Positions 1-12,504 of a DNA stretch of 64,000 nucleotides are shown here, one piece after another; position 1 is the first letter of the stretch; the number at the start of each line of letters is the position of its first letter. Position numbers and translations under genes: made by a program. The notes below the pieces were generated by a model. The model ran no database searches, was not told the DNA's origin, and was given only the letters and a program-made list of their open reading frames with translations. Source of the stretch: Cornus controversa (Eukaryota > Streptophyta > Magnoliopsida > Cornales > Cornaceae); contig CM048852.1 in assembly GCA_026545225.1 (NCBI GenBank), positions 16,844,146 through 16,908,145 of the forward strand, read 5' to 3'.

Positions 1-912
1 CACATAACATACTCGTGCACCATGCCCGATACTCTAGAGACTGTGGTAGGAGCCACTACGATCACCATCACAGCGAGCCGGATAGCGCAGCTCATAGGCT
101 GCCCTCACTTACAGCCTCCAGATATGGTCGGTCAGGATAGTCGTCCGCTCTTCAGGGAGTCCCTACCGGTCGACACCACCATTTTCTCCATGGTCATGGA
201 TATATGCGATGGGGAGTTTACCACCCCCAATCACAATTGCACAAGCAAATCCATGTGCCCGACTGACTTATGGTTCTTGGATACTGTTCTTATCAGGAAC
301 GCCTGCCCTCTAGGACATGTGACGGAGAGGCGGGGTGATCTTCTTTGCTGCTTATACGCAGATCACACTGGCACATGGTTTTCTGTCCTATCTCTTATAT
401 GGGGGCAGATGTATAAAGTGTGGGATGCTCTCGTCCGGAAGAAGAACAAGCGAGCATCTACTTGGTAGCTACCGTTCCCTTACCTGGTCACGGCCTTTCT
501 GAGGGAGGCCAATATCCCTTTCAGTTCTACGGATATCCAGATCTGACCGCCTCCCCATTTCCAGCAAACTCAGTGGGTCCGGGTCCGTACGCATTTGGAG
601 CTCCAGCAGCGTTAGGGCCAGGAGCATGAGGACATGGACATGGATGATCCCCTTGCAGAGGAGGATGAGCCTATAGAGGGTGAGCCCTCGGATAAGGATG
701 ATGAGGAGGAGGATTTGATTGGTCTGAGCCATGAGCAATTTGATATACTGGCCACCGGATACTCCTACTTGGCGGTAGATGTAGAGAGGCTGCAGCAGGG
801 TTTTGACGAACATGTCCGTCTGACTCAGAGCCAGATGGCAACTATGCGAGGGGATATTACATCTCTAACTCAGGGTCAGAGAGCATTGCTTGATGAGTTC
901 AGGTCATTCTGA
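1..912 (+). pseudogene. Third ORF (putative plant transposon protein type) of element E, 3' part
   Basis: This is the C-terminal part of the ORF placed after pol in Athila-like elements and related to the plant 'Transposase_32 / putative plant transposon protein' family. Its function is unknown and nothing in it looks like a DDE transposase. Visible parts: the signature SKSMCP-x2-LWFLDTVL-x2-NACPLGH (about 245-325), then a Trp-rich stretch (WFSVLSLIWGQMYKVWD), a strongly acidic hinge (about 640-715), and a C-terminal heptad-like segment (VERLQQGFDEHVRL, about 780-910) likely to form a coiled coil. The same order is seen in A (reverse strand, 23840-25022) and G (63002 onward). The start lies upstream of the window. 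The copy looks broken. Confidence 0.7.
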
Positions 913-1865
913 CAGGACCTTCAGACTTTGTTGCACGTCCCGACCGCCGCTTCGACTTCTGTACCACCCACCAAGCCCTCTCCACCACCACCAACCCTTG
1001 ATTAGTTTAGCGATTTTCTCTTTAATTTTTAGTTTTAATTTTCTATTTATTTTCAGTAGGCCATGTCTTTGAATTTTATTTTATTTTTTATGTATTCCAT
1101 CGTTTTACTTTGTACTGAACATGTTTTGCATATCTATGGAATATCTTTTTGTTTCACTATACTTTTTCTCACTGTTTTTCTTTTACATTTGGCATCATTA
1201 TAACTATCTCCAATGCTCTAACTATGTATGTAGTACCAATTTAATACTTGGCATTTGTACGATACAGTTGATGATTTATGTTTATTAACGCCTGGTTTCA
1301 ATTCCCAAGACTGTTGAGATTACTTCAACACAGTATGGCTTTAATAGAGAAAGGCAGCCCCTTTGCATACTATACGTTAGTATGCCTGGGTAATCAATAT
1401 CTTATCGTCAATGCCTCTTAGGAAATTGGGAACCACCAGTTCAGCGTTGAGAATGAAGCATAAGATGCCTACAATCCTACACATGTAACGAAATCATTAT
1501 GGTTGCATAATTGCTTTCTCCTTGTACTTTTATTTAATTTTTGTTCCCCATAATGCTTGTGGTATACTGTTGATGATCCATACAGGTTTTGATACTCTTG
1601 TGGTCCAGTGATCGTCATTGACTGCTGTTTCTATCCGCAACCACATTCCCGGTAATTTCGTTCCTTTCTCTTCTTTTCCAATCATTGAGGACAATGTTCG
1701 ATATAAGTTTGGGGGTGTGCGATATACCACGGGCATATGCTTGCAATTGTTCAATTCTTTGGTAATTATTGACATTGTAAAAATTTTTTTTTTTTTTGCA
1801 TTTTTGTGTAGTATAATGCATTTTTGTGCATTTTAGCCATGATGTCATGCTGTTTAAGGGAAGAT
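913..1865 (+). other. 3' untranslated region of element E, proximal half, with conserved block and PPT-like motif
   Basis: No coding sequence is recognised. About 1286-1455 is a block that aligns by eye with 23313-23482 (reverse strand) of element A, much better than its surroundings. At 1705-1717 lies AAGTTTGGGGGTG, identical to the polypurine tract directly before the 3' LTR at 13416-13428, preceded by GAGGACAATGTTC. It is therefore a second, upstream PPT-like copy. Element D interrupts the region at 1866. Confidence 0.6.
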
Positions 1866-4705
1866 TGTCACGCCCCGGAATTCGGACCGCCGAGACTTCC
1901 CCGGACCGACCCCGAATCCCGAGTATGAACCCATTCACTCAACCCCATAAACTATCTCAAGCACACTCATGCGATAGTATCCATCTATGATACCTTGCCA
2001 TAACGCTCCGATATCTCCCACTCCCGGAAGACCGGACGTTAACTGTCCATTTAAACCCAGTGTACCCTCAATACACTCATTTATTGTGGAAGCTTAACTC
2101 AATTTTTGCATATAAATGCACACAACCACACCTCAACCAATCCCCATGGGCCCTACATTGAATCATATACCTTAGTGATCATTTACTTGCCCACACTTTC
2201 AAGAATCACTCACTTTCTAGCCTCAAAACTTTATGTGCTTGGAATCTGAAACTGAAGCTTACACCATTGGATAGAGGATCCAAAAATACTCAAGTTAAAA
2301 AAAAACGACACTCAATTCCGATCTAAACGAAGAAATTACGTCGAAATGAAGTTTTGGAAAAAACTGTGAATAGTAATTTCGATTGATCGAAAATGGGACT
2401 TCGATTGATCGAAATAAAATCTCGATTGATCGAAATTCGTGCAAAATTTTCACCCTCTCGGGACCCCAGACCTGCAATATTTCGATTTATCAAAATGGGG
2501 GTTTCGATTGATAGAAATTCCTCCTGTCTGGACCCTAAAAATCATGATAAATCATCACCCCTTCGCACGATCGAAATGGGGACTTCGATTGATCGAAATG
2601 AGAGTTTCGATTGATCGAAATGCACCTCTCGGGACTTCCAACAACCCTATACATGGTCCACATGAAGCCCAATCAACATTCTATCATCCTAGAACCTCTC
2701 AAACATGATCTATAACATAAATGAAAGATTCCAACACCAATTACAAATGATATAACATCATACACACACACCAACATATGCGTTTAAATCTCAAATCCTT
2801 CATAATCATAGAAATTTCCTAGATTCACCATACACCCAAAACTCAAGTGTATAAACCATCCTTAATTCCCAAATTTATTTCCATAACACCATACATAAAA
2901 GAAATGAAATAATCCTTCAAGCATACATTCATCAAGTCTCAAATGACGAAAATCATTATAAATGTATTTCTCAAAAGTATCCTTCCTACAAGTGTGGCAT
3001 TTACATTTGGAATTCATAAATAAAAGAAGATACAAATGTAAAGGCAACACTACAACTATAGTCAACATGCCACAAGCCAGCATGGACATTTATCTACATC
3101 CCAAAAGATCAAAAATCCAAAAAGAGAACCCAACAAGGTCCATTGAGCAAATCATGCTTCATCCTCCATCGGCGCCTTATCTGAAAAAGTTTATATAAAT
3201 AGGGGCTGAGCAACACTGCGGCTCAGTAGGAATGATCCACCCAACCCCACTCTAACTCAGGCGGCCATGCATGGATGCATATGAAATCACTACATGTCTA
3301 CATGACAAGTATAAATGCTTTTAACCCATAAACAATCAGGTTTTTCAAATCATGAGTGATGCTTCACATCTCAATGCATTTGGATACATATGTATATGTA
3401 TCTATATCAAATTGAGCAAACCACAATATATATATATAACTCACGCCACATAAATCCGAAAATCACTTCAATGGGGACTAGCTTATCACTCCATCCATAG
3501 TAAGGGTCTCTTGGGCACCCAAACTCTGCTTACGCTTTATCGGGTTGCTAACCCGAAGGGAGTGCCTCCTCTTGGCCAAGTTTTGGGTCTTTCACCCTAG
3601 GGACCATTCCCTCACATTAAGTCTCAATGTTGTCACGCCCCAAAAACTCGCTTTTCATATAGGGCACATAATCACATCAATGCACATATTCACCACCATG
3701 AATGCATTTTTGTCAAAGCAATGCATTTTCCTTTCACCTCAAGATTGTCACAATGTCATCACACTCATACCATGAAAATCATCATGCTTATGCATTTCAC
3801 AAGAAAAATCATATCTTTCATGTACAAGTCTATAAAAACTCAAATTTTTCATGTTTTCACCAAATGATCACATTTTTCATCAAGAACATTCATAGTCTCA
3901 TTTGCACATACACAACATATATAAGTTCCAACCAACATGCTAGACATTTATACATGCATAATCACATTGGTATACATATATACACATATACATAATCCTA
4001 AACTCAAGAAATTCCAATCTATCTTTCATGTCACAAGTATGTGACCTATAGAATCAAAGTAAAGATGAGTCTAGCACCCCTACGTCAAATTCCCAAGCCT
4101 TGAATCCAACTTTCAAAAATCCCAACTTTCTCAACTTCACGAAATAGAGACTTTGATCGGTTCAAACCGATGCCCTTGATGTTCCCTACACACTTTCCTT
4201 TTTCAAGATCTTCCAAATCACACCTTAAGGCCCTCAAACTCTAGAGAGAAGGGAGAGAGATGAGGTGGGTGACATAGAGAGAGAGAGAGAGAGAGATCTG
4301 TAAAATGAAATGTCTCAGACCCCTTTTGATATTTATCTCAACCCTAGGGGCGCGAAATGACCAATTTACCCCCGGCCACTTAATGTACCTTCTCGAGCTC
4401 GGAATTAATTCCCAAAAACTCCGTTGGACTCGAAATCACTTCCTTAACACTCTAAATATTTCGTTTAGTCCATAGTCAAAAATAAAATTTCTCGAATTTC
4501 CCGGACCCACTTAACCTCATCCGAGGACCCCCGTTGACCAAAAAGTCAAACTTCCTCAAAAGTTCCCAAAACTTTCCAAAACTATATTCCAACCTTCTAA
4601 ACATGTTTTCCACATTCAAAACATATTAAAGATCATTTAAAATATGCTTAAAGCAATAAATGACAAAAATTGAAAAATCGGCCAAAATTGGGCACGGTCT
4701 CTACA
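1866..4705 (-). repeat. 3' LTR of element D
   Basis: Long terminal repeat of 2840 bp that aligns along its length with 9664-12504. It contains the palindromic-word cluster (2377-2621) and an AT microsatellite (about 3380-3440). It also holds a module at about 3270-3860 that is very similar to part of element C's LTRs (about 36870-37400). Inside that module, at 3631, sits TGTCACGCCCC, the same 11 bases that open the LTRs of C and D. Confidence 0.92.
2377..2621. repeat. Palindromic-word cluster in D 3' LTR
   Basis: About eight near-copies of TTTCGATTGATCGAAA (arms TTTCGAT/ATCGAAA around TG) stand within 245 bp, irregularly spaced. One word at about 2556 reads TTCGCACGATCGAAA, midway towards the variant in element E's LTR. 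The spacer CTCTCGGGAC occurs twice here and also in the clusters of A and G. The partner cluster in the other LTR is 10176-10420. Confidence 0.85.
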
Positions 4706-4749
4706 ACCTCCCAACCTTATAGGAATTTCGTCCTCGAAATTAGAATGTA

Positions 4750-6170
4750 CCTCAAGTGGTGAACAACTCGGGATACTTTGAGCGGACTTCTTGTTCTCGC
4801 TCCCATGTAGCTTCTTTCACCCCGTGATGCCTTCAAAGCACCTTAACCAATGGAATGGTCTTTCCCCGAAGCACTTGCTCTCTAGTGTCCAAAATCTGAA
4901 TTGGTCTTTTCTCGTATGACACATCCTCCTCCACCTCAAGGTCTACCCAATCGAGTACATGTGAAGGGTCTGGCTCATACTTCCTCAACATAGACACATG
5001 GAAGGTATTGTGCACACTTGACAATTGCGGTGGCAATGCCAAGTGATAAGCAACCTCTCCTACTCGATCCAAAATCTCAAATGGTCCGATGAACTGTGGC
5101 GCTAGCTTGCCACTACGACCGAACTTCATCCAACCTCTCCATGGTGAGACCTTCAAAAATACATGATCCCCCACCTCAAATGCCAAAGGTCTCCGCCTTC
5201 TATCGGCATAGCTTTTCTGACGACTTTGGGCCGTAAGCAATCTTTGCTGAATTAACTTGATCTTCTCTGTAGTTTCCTGAACTAAATATGGTCCCAAAGA
5301 AACTGTCTCTCCAACCTCAGTCCAACAAATAGGTAACCTACATGGTCTACCATACAAAGCCTCGAATGGAGCCATCTCAATGCTAGCTTGATAGCTATTA
5401 TTATATGCAAACTCCACCAAAGGAAGGTGATCTTTCCAACTATCCCGAAGGTCAAGTACACACGCCCGCAGCATATCCTGCAAAATCTATATAGTACGCT
5501 CAGACTGACCATCTGTCTGAGGATGAAAAGGAGTACTAAAGTGAAGGTCCGTATCAAGTTCTGCTTGGAAACTCTGCCAAAACCTAGAAGTAAATCTCGG
5601 GTCTCTATCTGAAATAATAGAAATTGGCACGCCATGAAGTCTAAGGATTTGCTCAATATATAACCTACTGAGAGTATCCACATCATCAGTCACTCTAATG
5701 GGAATAAAGTGAGCTATTTTCGTCAACTTGTCAACGACAACCCAAACTGCATCGTGACCCCTCCTCGACCTTGGAAGTCCTGTCACAAAGTCCATAGTGA
5801 CATGCTCCCATTTCCACATAGTCATAGGCAATGGCTGCAACAACCCTGCCGATCTCTGATGCTCGGCCTTCACTTGTTGACAAGTGAGGCACCTCGCCAC
5901 AAACTGAGCTACATCCTTTTTCCATACCTTTCCACCAATACTGTCAGCGTAGGTTATGATACATCTTGGTACCACCTGGATGAACTGCTAGCCTCGAGTT
6001 GTGAAACTCTCTCAGAATCTCATCCCGACAAGCTAAGGGAACAAACATCTTCCCATTGAATCTCATGTTCTCATCTGAATGAAATGTCCATCCTTCCACC
6101 ACTTCGCCACCTGAAATCCTTGTGCGAATGGTCTCAGCCTCACTATCCTTCCTCTGCTCTTCAATCACTC
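4750..6170 (-). pseudogene. Integrase and chromodomain-like tail of element D
   Basis: This is the 3' part of pol on the minus strand. Visible: the zinc-binding N-terminus (…[11 protein letters not shown], near 5870), the catalytic core with MDFVTGLP and [14 protein letters not shown] (about 5700-5790), [14 protein letters not shown] (about 5590) and [11 protein letters not shown] (about 5490). Then comes the GPFEILDRVGEVAYHLALP module and a chromodomain-like end (IQILDTREQVLRGKTIPLVKVLW, about 4800-4920). Integrase inserts the cDNA copy, and the chromodomain of chromoviruses is known to direct insertion towards particular chromatin. It lies between RNase H and the 3' LTR. The coding sequence is broken. 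Confidence 0.88.
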
Positions 6171-7600
6171 TACTACAAGAGTTGGTTGAGCGATAAGAGT
6201 AAATAACATTGCCGGTCCATCATCCTCACTGAAATACAATCCCATTTCTGAGATATCTTCCATAATCTTCCACTCCCGTATGGCTAAGCTCGCTAAGCTA
6301 CCATGTGACTTTCTACTCAGTGCATCCGCTACCACATTGGCCTTTCCTGGATGATATTGTAATTCAAAATCAAAGTCTTCCATGTATTCCATCCACCTCC
6401 GTTGCCTCATATTCAAATCCTTTTGTAAGAAAAGGTATTTGAGACTTTTGTGATCCAAAAACACTTCAAACTTCTCACCATACAAATAATTTCTCCACAC
6501 CTTAAGTGCAAAGATCACGGCTGCAAATTCCAAGTCGTGCGTCGGGTAATTTTGTTCGTGCGTCTTCAATTGTCTTGAACCATACGCCACTACTCGTTCG
6601 GTTTGCATTAGCACACATCCCAAACCAAGTCGTGAAGCGTCATAATAAATTATATACCCCAACCCATGTTCTGGAATGATCAAAATTGGAGCCGAAGTCA
6701 ATCGGCCCTTCAATTCCATGAATACATGCTCACAAGCATCATGCCACACAAACTTCACTCCTTTTCGGGTAAGCTTTGTCATTGGTGCTGCTAACCACAA
6801 AAAGTCCTTCACAAACCTCCGATAATACCTAGCCAATCCCAAGAAACTACGTATCTCAAATACGCTCTTAGGTCTTTCCCAACTCATCACCGCTTCTATC
6901 TTGGATGGATCTACGGAAACCCCTCCTTTGGACACAACATGCCCAAGGAATTTCACTTTCGCCAGCCAAAATTCACATTTCTCATATTTGGCATATAATT
7001 GATGTTCTCTTAGAAGTTGCAACACAATCCTCAAGTGACCCTCATGCTCCTCTTCCGAAGATGAGTACACTAGGATGTCATCAACAAATACAACCACAAA
7101 CTTGTCCAAGTAAGCATTGAACACTCTATGCATTAGGTCCATGAATGCTGCCGGTGCATTCGTCAAACCAAACGGCATCACCAAAAACTCATAGTGTCCA
7201 TATCGTGTGCGAAAAGTGGTTTTTGGAATGTCTGACTCTCTAATCCCCAACTGATAATAGCCCGATCTCAGGTCTATCTTTGAGAAACATCTCGAACCCT
7301 TAAGTTGGTCGAACAAGTCATCTATCCTTAGCAAAGGATACTTGTTCTTGATTGTTGCCCGATTCAACTTCCGGTAGTCAATGCAAAGTCACAAGGACCC
7401 GTCCTTCTTCTTAGCGAAAAGAACTAGAGTTCCCCAAGGCGAAGTACTAGGACGTACAAATCCCTTGTCTAGTAGCTCTTGCAATTGGTCCTTTAGCTCT
7501 TTTAACTCAGCCGGTGCCATTCGATATGGTGCCATCAAAATGGGTGCGGTACCCGAAGCAAGATCTGTTACAAACTCCACTTCCTGTTTTGGAGGCAACT
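6165..7600 (-). pseudogene. Reverse transcriptase and RNase H of element D
   Basis: Minus strand. RT is recognised from [37 protein letters not shown] and the active-site box [12 protein letters not shown] (near 7080-7100). RNase H follows ([46 protein letters not shown]) and closes with [16 protein letters not shown] near 6310-6360, the usual end of RNase H in Ty3/gypsy. These enzymes copy the RNA into DNA in the virus-like particle. The order RT, RNase H, integrase is that of Ty3/gypsy and unlike copia. The coding sequence is a broken fossil. Confidence 0.92.
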
Positions 7601-7829
7601 ATGTCAAGTCCCCCGAAAATACATCCATAAACTCACGTACTACACGTGGAAGCTCTCCAAGTGTCTCATCATCACCATCAACTAGTAGGTTCGCTAAGAA
7701 ATGCCCAACCCCTCTCTGATCACTCGAACCATGCAAAGACGACAAGTAGAAGTCATCTCGCTCCCCCACAAAACATATACTAACACCAGAGGATGTATAC
7801 AAGGTCACTCTTCTCTGATGATAATCAAT

Positions 7830-8345
7830 ATTGGCTCTATAGGTCGATAGTCAATCCATACCCAAGATCACGTCAAAGCTAGACATCTCAAGGAGAATAA
7901 AATCAAATACTAGTCGATGTCCCAAAATCTCGATCTCACAAGATCGGCACACATCACTTAAAACCACTCTACCACCAACTAGCGTATCAATGGATAAAAC
8001 CGAGTCCAAAGATGTCACCTCCAACCCCAAAGCACAAGCAAATGCATATGATATGAATGAATATGATGCACCTAAATCTACTAAAACCCTAGCCCACGAG
8101 CTAGATACAAGAAATATACCTCGAACCACTAACGGTCCTGCCGAGGTCTCTACCAGAACAAGAGTAAAAGCACGGCCTTGTGATCTCTGGCCCTGTTGTC
8201 CTGCACCCTGATATCCTGACTGCTGACTGGGAGCACTAGACATGGCTCCTCTAGTAGGTGCCCATGAACTCTGAACTGAAGGCACTATCTGCTGTGGTGG
8301 CAATGCCCTAAAACCTGATTGTGAAGTCACAGGCTGTGTAGGACG
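7830..8345 (-). pseudogene. Protease region of element D
   Basis: A retroviral-type aspartic protease fold is recognised on the minus strand from the active-site motif VLVDLGASYSFIS, followed by ALGLEVTSLDS and the FDVILGMD end (near 7851). The stretch before it is rich in Gln, Ser and Gly, a usual linker between gag and protease. It would cut the gag-pol polyprotein. It lies between the gag zinc knuckle and RT. Confidence 0.85.
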
Positions 8346-8349
8346 CTAC

Positions 8350-9360
8350 TGAGAACCAGTACCACCTTGCACACTACTCTTCTGTGGGCAATTCCAACTA
8401 ATATGCCCCATTTGATGACAATGGTAGCACTTTTTATCTGCCACTAACGAAACTTGCCCTTGAGTACACTCAGCCATTCTGTGTCCTAGTTTTTGGCAAT
8501 TGAAACAGACTATCCTCGATCAAAAAGATCCAGAAGGTATAGCCACAGAACTCACTGATTGGATTTGTTGCCTTTCTGAGGATAACCCACCGACCCTCAT
8601 CTTCTTTCTAGCACGGTTGTCTGTAAGGGATCCCGTGCCCCTTGGTTCTGTGCTTCTCTTATTCTTTGATTATCATTGCTAAATTCTTCAGAAATCAATG
8701 CTCTCTCCACTACCGCTGCATAGTTGGTCAAACCTAAAATCCCAACCTTGTCTTGTATGTAGGTTCGAAGACCTCTTATGAATTGCTTAATTTTAAGCTC
8801 TTCCGTTGGGATCATCCCCTTTGCAATCCGAGCCAAGGAGGTAAACTTTGTTTCATACTCCATCACCGTCATTGTCCCTTGAACAAGGTTAAAGAATTCT
8901 CTCCTCATACTGTCCTTTACTGTCACTGGAAAGTACTTCTCGAAGAAAAATACTTGGAACGTATCCCATTCCATTGTTTCCAAGTCATGGTAGTCTCCCA
9001 AGAATTTCCACCAACGTTTGGTGTCATCCTTCAGATAGTGAGTGGCTACCTTAACTTTCAAGTCCTCTTTTATTTCAAGTACATTAAGGAGTGTAACCAT
9101 CTCATCCAACCAACTTTTCACTACCATTGGATCGGATCCCCTAGAATATAACGGTGGACTATGTTTCTTAATATGCCCCAACGCCGTTATCATCCTACTA
9201 GGAGGAGCTGCTCTAGGTGGAGTTTGGGTCTCCTCTTGAGTTTCCCTTTGTGTTTCCCTTGCAATTTGTCGCATGGTAGCGACCATGTCGCGTAGAAATT
9301 GCTCTCCTCCAATAGGGACCACTTCCGGTGTCCTCTCACGAGCTCTTCTTGGTGGGATCC
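8350..9360 (-). pseudogene. Gag of element D
   Basis: A Retrotrans_gag domain is recognised on the minus strand: HSPPLYSRGSDPMVVKSWLDEM, the KVATHYLKDDTKRWWKFL helix, WDTFQVFFFEKYFP, and the YETKFTSLARIAKGMIP end. It is followed by a basic stretch and a CCHC zinc knuckle (CWNCPQ…, near 8380-8440). Gag builds the particle that encloses the RNA. The N-terminal part (FLRDMVATMRQIARETQRETQ) is helical and charged. It is the first gene after the leader and 5' LTR. It is a fossil. Confidence 0.88.
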
Positions 9361-9648
9361 TTCTATATAGATGACAAGAAGATACTTAGAATTTGTGCAT
9401 AAATGTATTGGACCAACTCATTTCATGCATACTCAACATGCTAAGGCACTTCACAAATAGCATGTTATGTAAATAATTAAGCACATAAGAATTTCCCATG
9501 CAATACGTACTTACTCTTAGCTTACACTCGAAACCTCAAATCTAGGGTCAGAACCTAAATTTCAAAATCCCATACATCATTGATGTCCTTCAATCCAACA
9601 TGTGGCTTAACCATTTCCCGTCGTCCGTAGGTATTCAAACCCGGTTAA

Positions 9649-9660
9649 GATCTGATACCA
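9649..9660 (-). promoter_or_regulatory. Primer-binding site of element D (initiator tRNA-Met)
   Basis: Read on the minus strand, TGGTATCAGATC starts three bases inside the 5' LTR and pairs with the 3' end of plant initiator tRNA-Met over ten of twelve bases. The leader after it (AATACCTACGGACGACGG, 9617-9634) is the same motif that is repeated four times in element C. Confidence 0.85.
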
Positions 9661-9663
9661 TGC

Positions 9664-12504
9664 TATCACGCCCCGGAATTTGGACCGCCGAGACTTTCCC
9701 GGACCGACCCCAAATCCCAAGTGTGAATCCATTCACTCAACCCCATAAACTATCTCAAGCACACTCATGCGATAGTATCCATCTATGATACCTTGCCATA
9801 ACGCTCCGATATTTCCCACTCCCGTAAGACTAGAGGTTAACTGTTCATTTAAACCCAGTGTACCCTCAATACACTCATTTATTGTGGAAGCTTAACTCAA
9901 TTGTTGCATATAAATGCACACAACCACACCTCAACCAATCCCCATGGGCCTTACATTGAATCATACACCTTAGTGATCATTTACTTGCCCACACTTTCAA
10001 GAATCACTCACTTTCTAGCCTCAAAACTTTTTGTGCTTAGAATATGAAACTGAGGCTTGCACCATTTGATATAGGATCCAAAAATACTAAAGTTCAAAAA
10101 AAACCACACTCAATTCTGATCTAAAACGAAGAAATTACGTCGAAATGAAGTTTTGGAAAAAGCTGTGAATAGTAATTTCGATTGATCGAAAATGATACTT
10201 CGATTGATCCAAATAAAATCTCGATTGATCAAAATTCTTGCGAAATTTTCACCCTCTCGGGACCCCAGACCTGCAATATTTCGATTCATCGAAATGGGGG
10301 TTTCGATTGATCGAAATTCCTCCTGTCTGGACCCTAAAAATCATCATAAATCATCACCCCTTTGTATGATCGAAATGGGGACTTCGATTGATCAAAATGG
10401 GAGTTTCGATTGATCGAAATGCACCTCCTGCGACTTCCAACAACCCTATACATGGTCCACATGAAGCCCAATCAACATTCTATCATCTTAGAACCCCTCA
10501 AACATGATCTATAACATAAATTAAAGATTCCAACACCAATTACAAATGATATAACATCATACACACACACCAACATATGCGTTTAAATCTCAAATCCTTC
10601 ATAATCGTAGAAATTTCCTAGATTCACCATACACCCAAAACTCAAGTGTATAAACCATCCTTAATTTCCAAATTTATTTCCATAACACCATACACAAAAG
10701 AAATCAAATAATCCTTCAAGCATACATTCATCAAGTCTCAAATGACGAAAATCATTATACATGTATTTCTCAAAAGTATCTTTCCTACAAGTGTGGCATT
10801 TACATTTGGAATTCATAAACAAAAGAAGATACAAATGTAAAGGCAACACTACAACTATGGTCAACATGCCACAAGCCGGCATGGACATTTATCTACATCC
10901 CAAAAGATCAAAAATCCAAAAAGAGAACCCAACAAGGTCGATTGAGCAAATCATGCTTCATCCACTATCGGCGCCTTATCTAAAAAAGTTTATATAAATA
11001 GGGGGTGAGCAACATTGTGGCTCAGTAGGAATGATCCACCCAACCCCACTCAAACTCAGGCGGCCATACATGGATGCATATAAAATCACTACATGTCTAC
11101 ATGACAAGTATACATGCTTTTAACCCATAAACAATCACATTTTTCAAATCATGAGTGATGCTTCACATCTCAATGCATTTGCATACATATGTATATATAT
11201 ATATCAAATTGAGCAAACCACAATATATATATATATGTAACTCACGCCACATAAATCCAGAAATCACTTCAATGGGGACTAGCTTATCACTCCCTCCATA
11301 GTAAGGGTCTCTTCGGCACCCAAACTCTGCTTACGCTTTATCGGGTTCCTAACCCGAAGGGAGCGCCTCCTCTTGGCCAAGTTTTGGGTCTTTCACCCTA
11401 GGGACCATTCCCTCACCTTAAGTCTCAATGTTGTCGTGCCCTAAAAACTCGTTTTTCATATAGTGCACATAATCACATCAATGCACATATTCACCACCAT
11501 GAATGCATTTTTGTCAAATCAATGCATTTTCCTTTCACCTCAAGATTGTCACAATGTCATCACACTCATACCATGAAAATCATCATGCTTATGCATTTCA
11601 CAAGAAAAATCATATCTTTCATGTACAAGTCTATAAAAACTCACATTTTTCATGTTTCACCAAATGATCACATTTTTCATCAAGAACATTCATAGTCTCA
11701 TTTGCACATACACAACATATATAAGTTCCAACCAACATGCTAGACATTTATACATTCATAATCACATTGGTATAGATATATACACATATACATAATCCTA
11801 AACTCAAGAAATCCCAATCTATCTTTCATGTCATAAGTATGCGACCTATAGAATCAAAGTAAAGATGAGTCTAGCACCCCTACCTCAAATTCCCAAGCCT
11901 TGAATCCAACTTTGAGAAATTTCAGCTTTCTCAACTTCATGAAATGGATAGTTTGATCGGTTCAAACCGATGCCCTTGATGTCCCCTACACACTTTCCTT
12001 CTTCAAGATCTTCCAAATCACACCTTAAGGCCCTCAAACTCTAGAGAGAAGGGAGAGAGATGAAGTGGGTGACGTAGAGAGAGAGAGAGAGAGAGATCTG
12101 TAAAATGAAATGTCTCAGACCCCTTATGATATTTATCTCAACCCTAGGGGCGCGAAATGACCATTTTACCCTCGGCCACTTAATGTACCTTCCCGAGCTC
12201 AGAATTAATTCCCGAAAACTCCGTTGGACACAAAATCTCTTCCTTAACACTCTAAAAATTTCATTTAGTCCATAGTCAAAAATAAAATTTCCTGAATTTT
12301 TCGGACCCACTTAACCTCATCCCGAGACCCGGTTGACCAAAAAGTCAAACTTCCTCAAAAGTTCCCAAAATTTTCCAAAACCATATTCCAACCTTCTAAA
12401 CATGTTTTCCACATTCAAAACATGTTAAATATCACTTAAAATATGCTTAAAGCAATAAATGATAAAAATTGAAAAACCGACCAAAATTGGGCATGGTCTC
12501 TACA
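9664..12504 (-). repeat. 5' LTR of element D
   Basis: Long terminal repeat of 2841 bp, partner of 1866-4705. It carries the second palindromic-word cluster (10176-10420), the C/D shared module (about 11080-11640) and an internal TGTCGTGCCC at 11432 that corresponds to TGTCACGCCCC at 3631. By eye the two LTRs differ more in the first 200 bases (about 7%) than in the next 125 (about 2%). Confidence 0.92.

Larger units (their letters stand above)
1866..12504 (-). mobile_element. Element D: Tekay/Del-type chromovirus (Ty3/gypsy)
   Basis: A 10.6 kb element on the minus strand, inserted in element E. Its two 2.84 kb LTRs start TGTCACGCCCCGG and end TCTCTACA. The flanks AAGAT (1861-1865) and AAGAC (12505-12509) are a one-mismatch target-site duplication. 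The primer site at 9649-9660 matches the initiator tRNA-Met end (TGGTATCAGA). Internal order in the sense direction: gag, protease, RT, RNase H, integrase, chromodomain-like C-terminus. The internal end beside the 3' LTR carries the AATTTCGAGGACGAAATT motif typical of Tekay/Del elements. By eye the LTRs differ by roughly 4-5%, unevenly along their length. The parts are complete in kind but the element is broken, with several breaks in its coding region. Confidence 0.92.

Noticed and set aside
3545-3995. Small frames in the C/D shared LTR module
   Set aside because: Present in several LTRs only because the module is shared; no codon bias, no motif, and start and length vary between copies.
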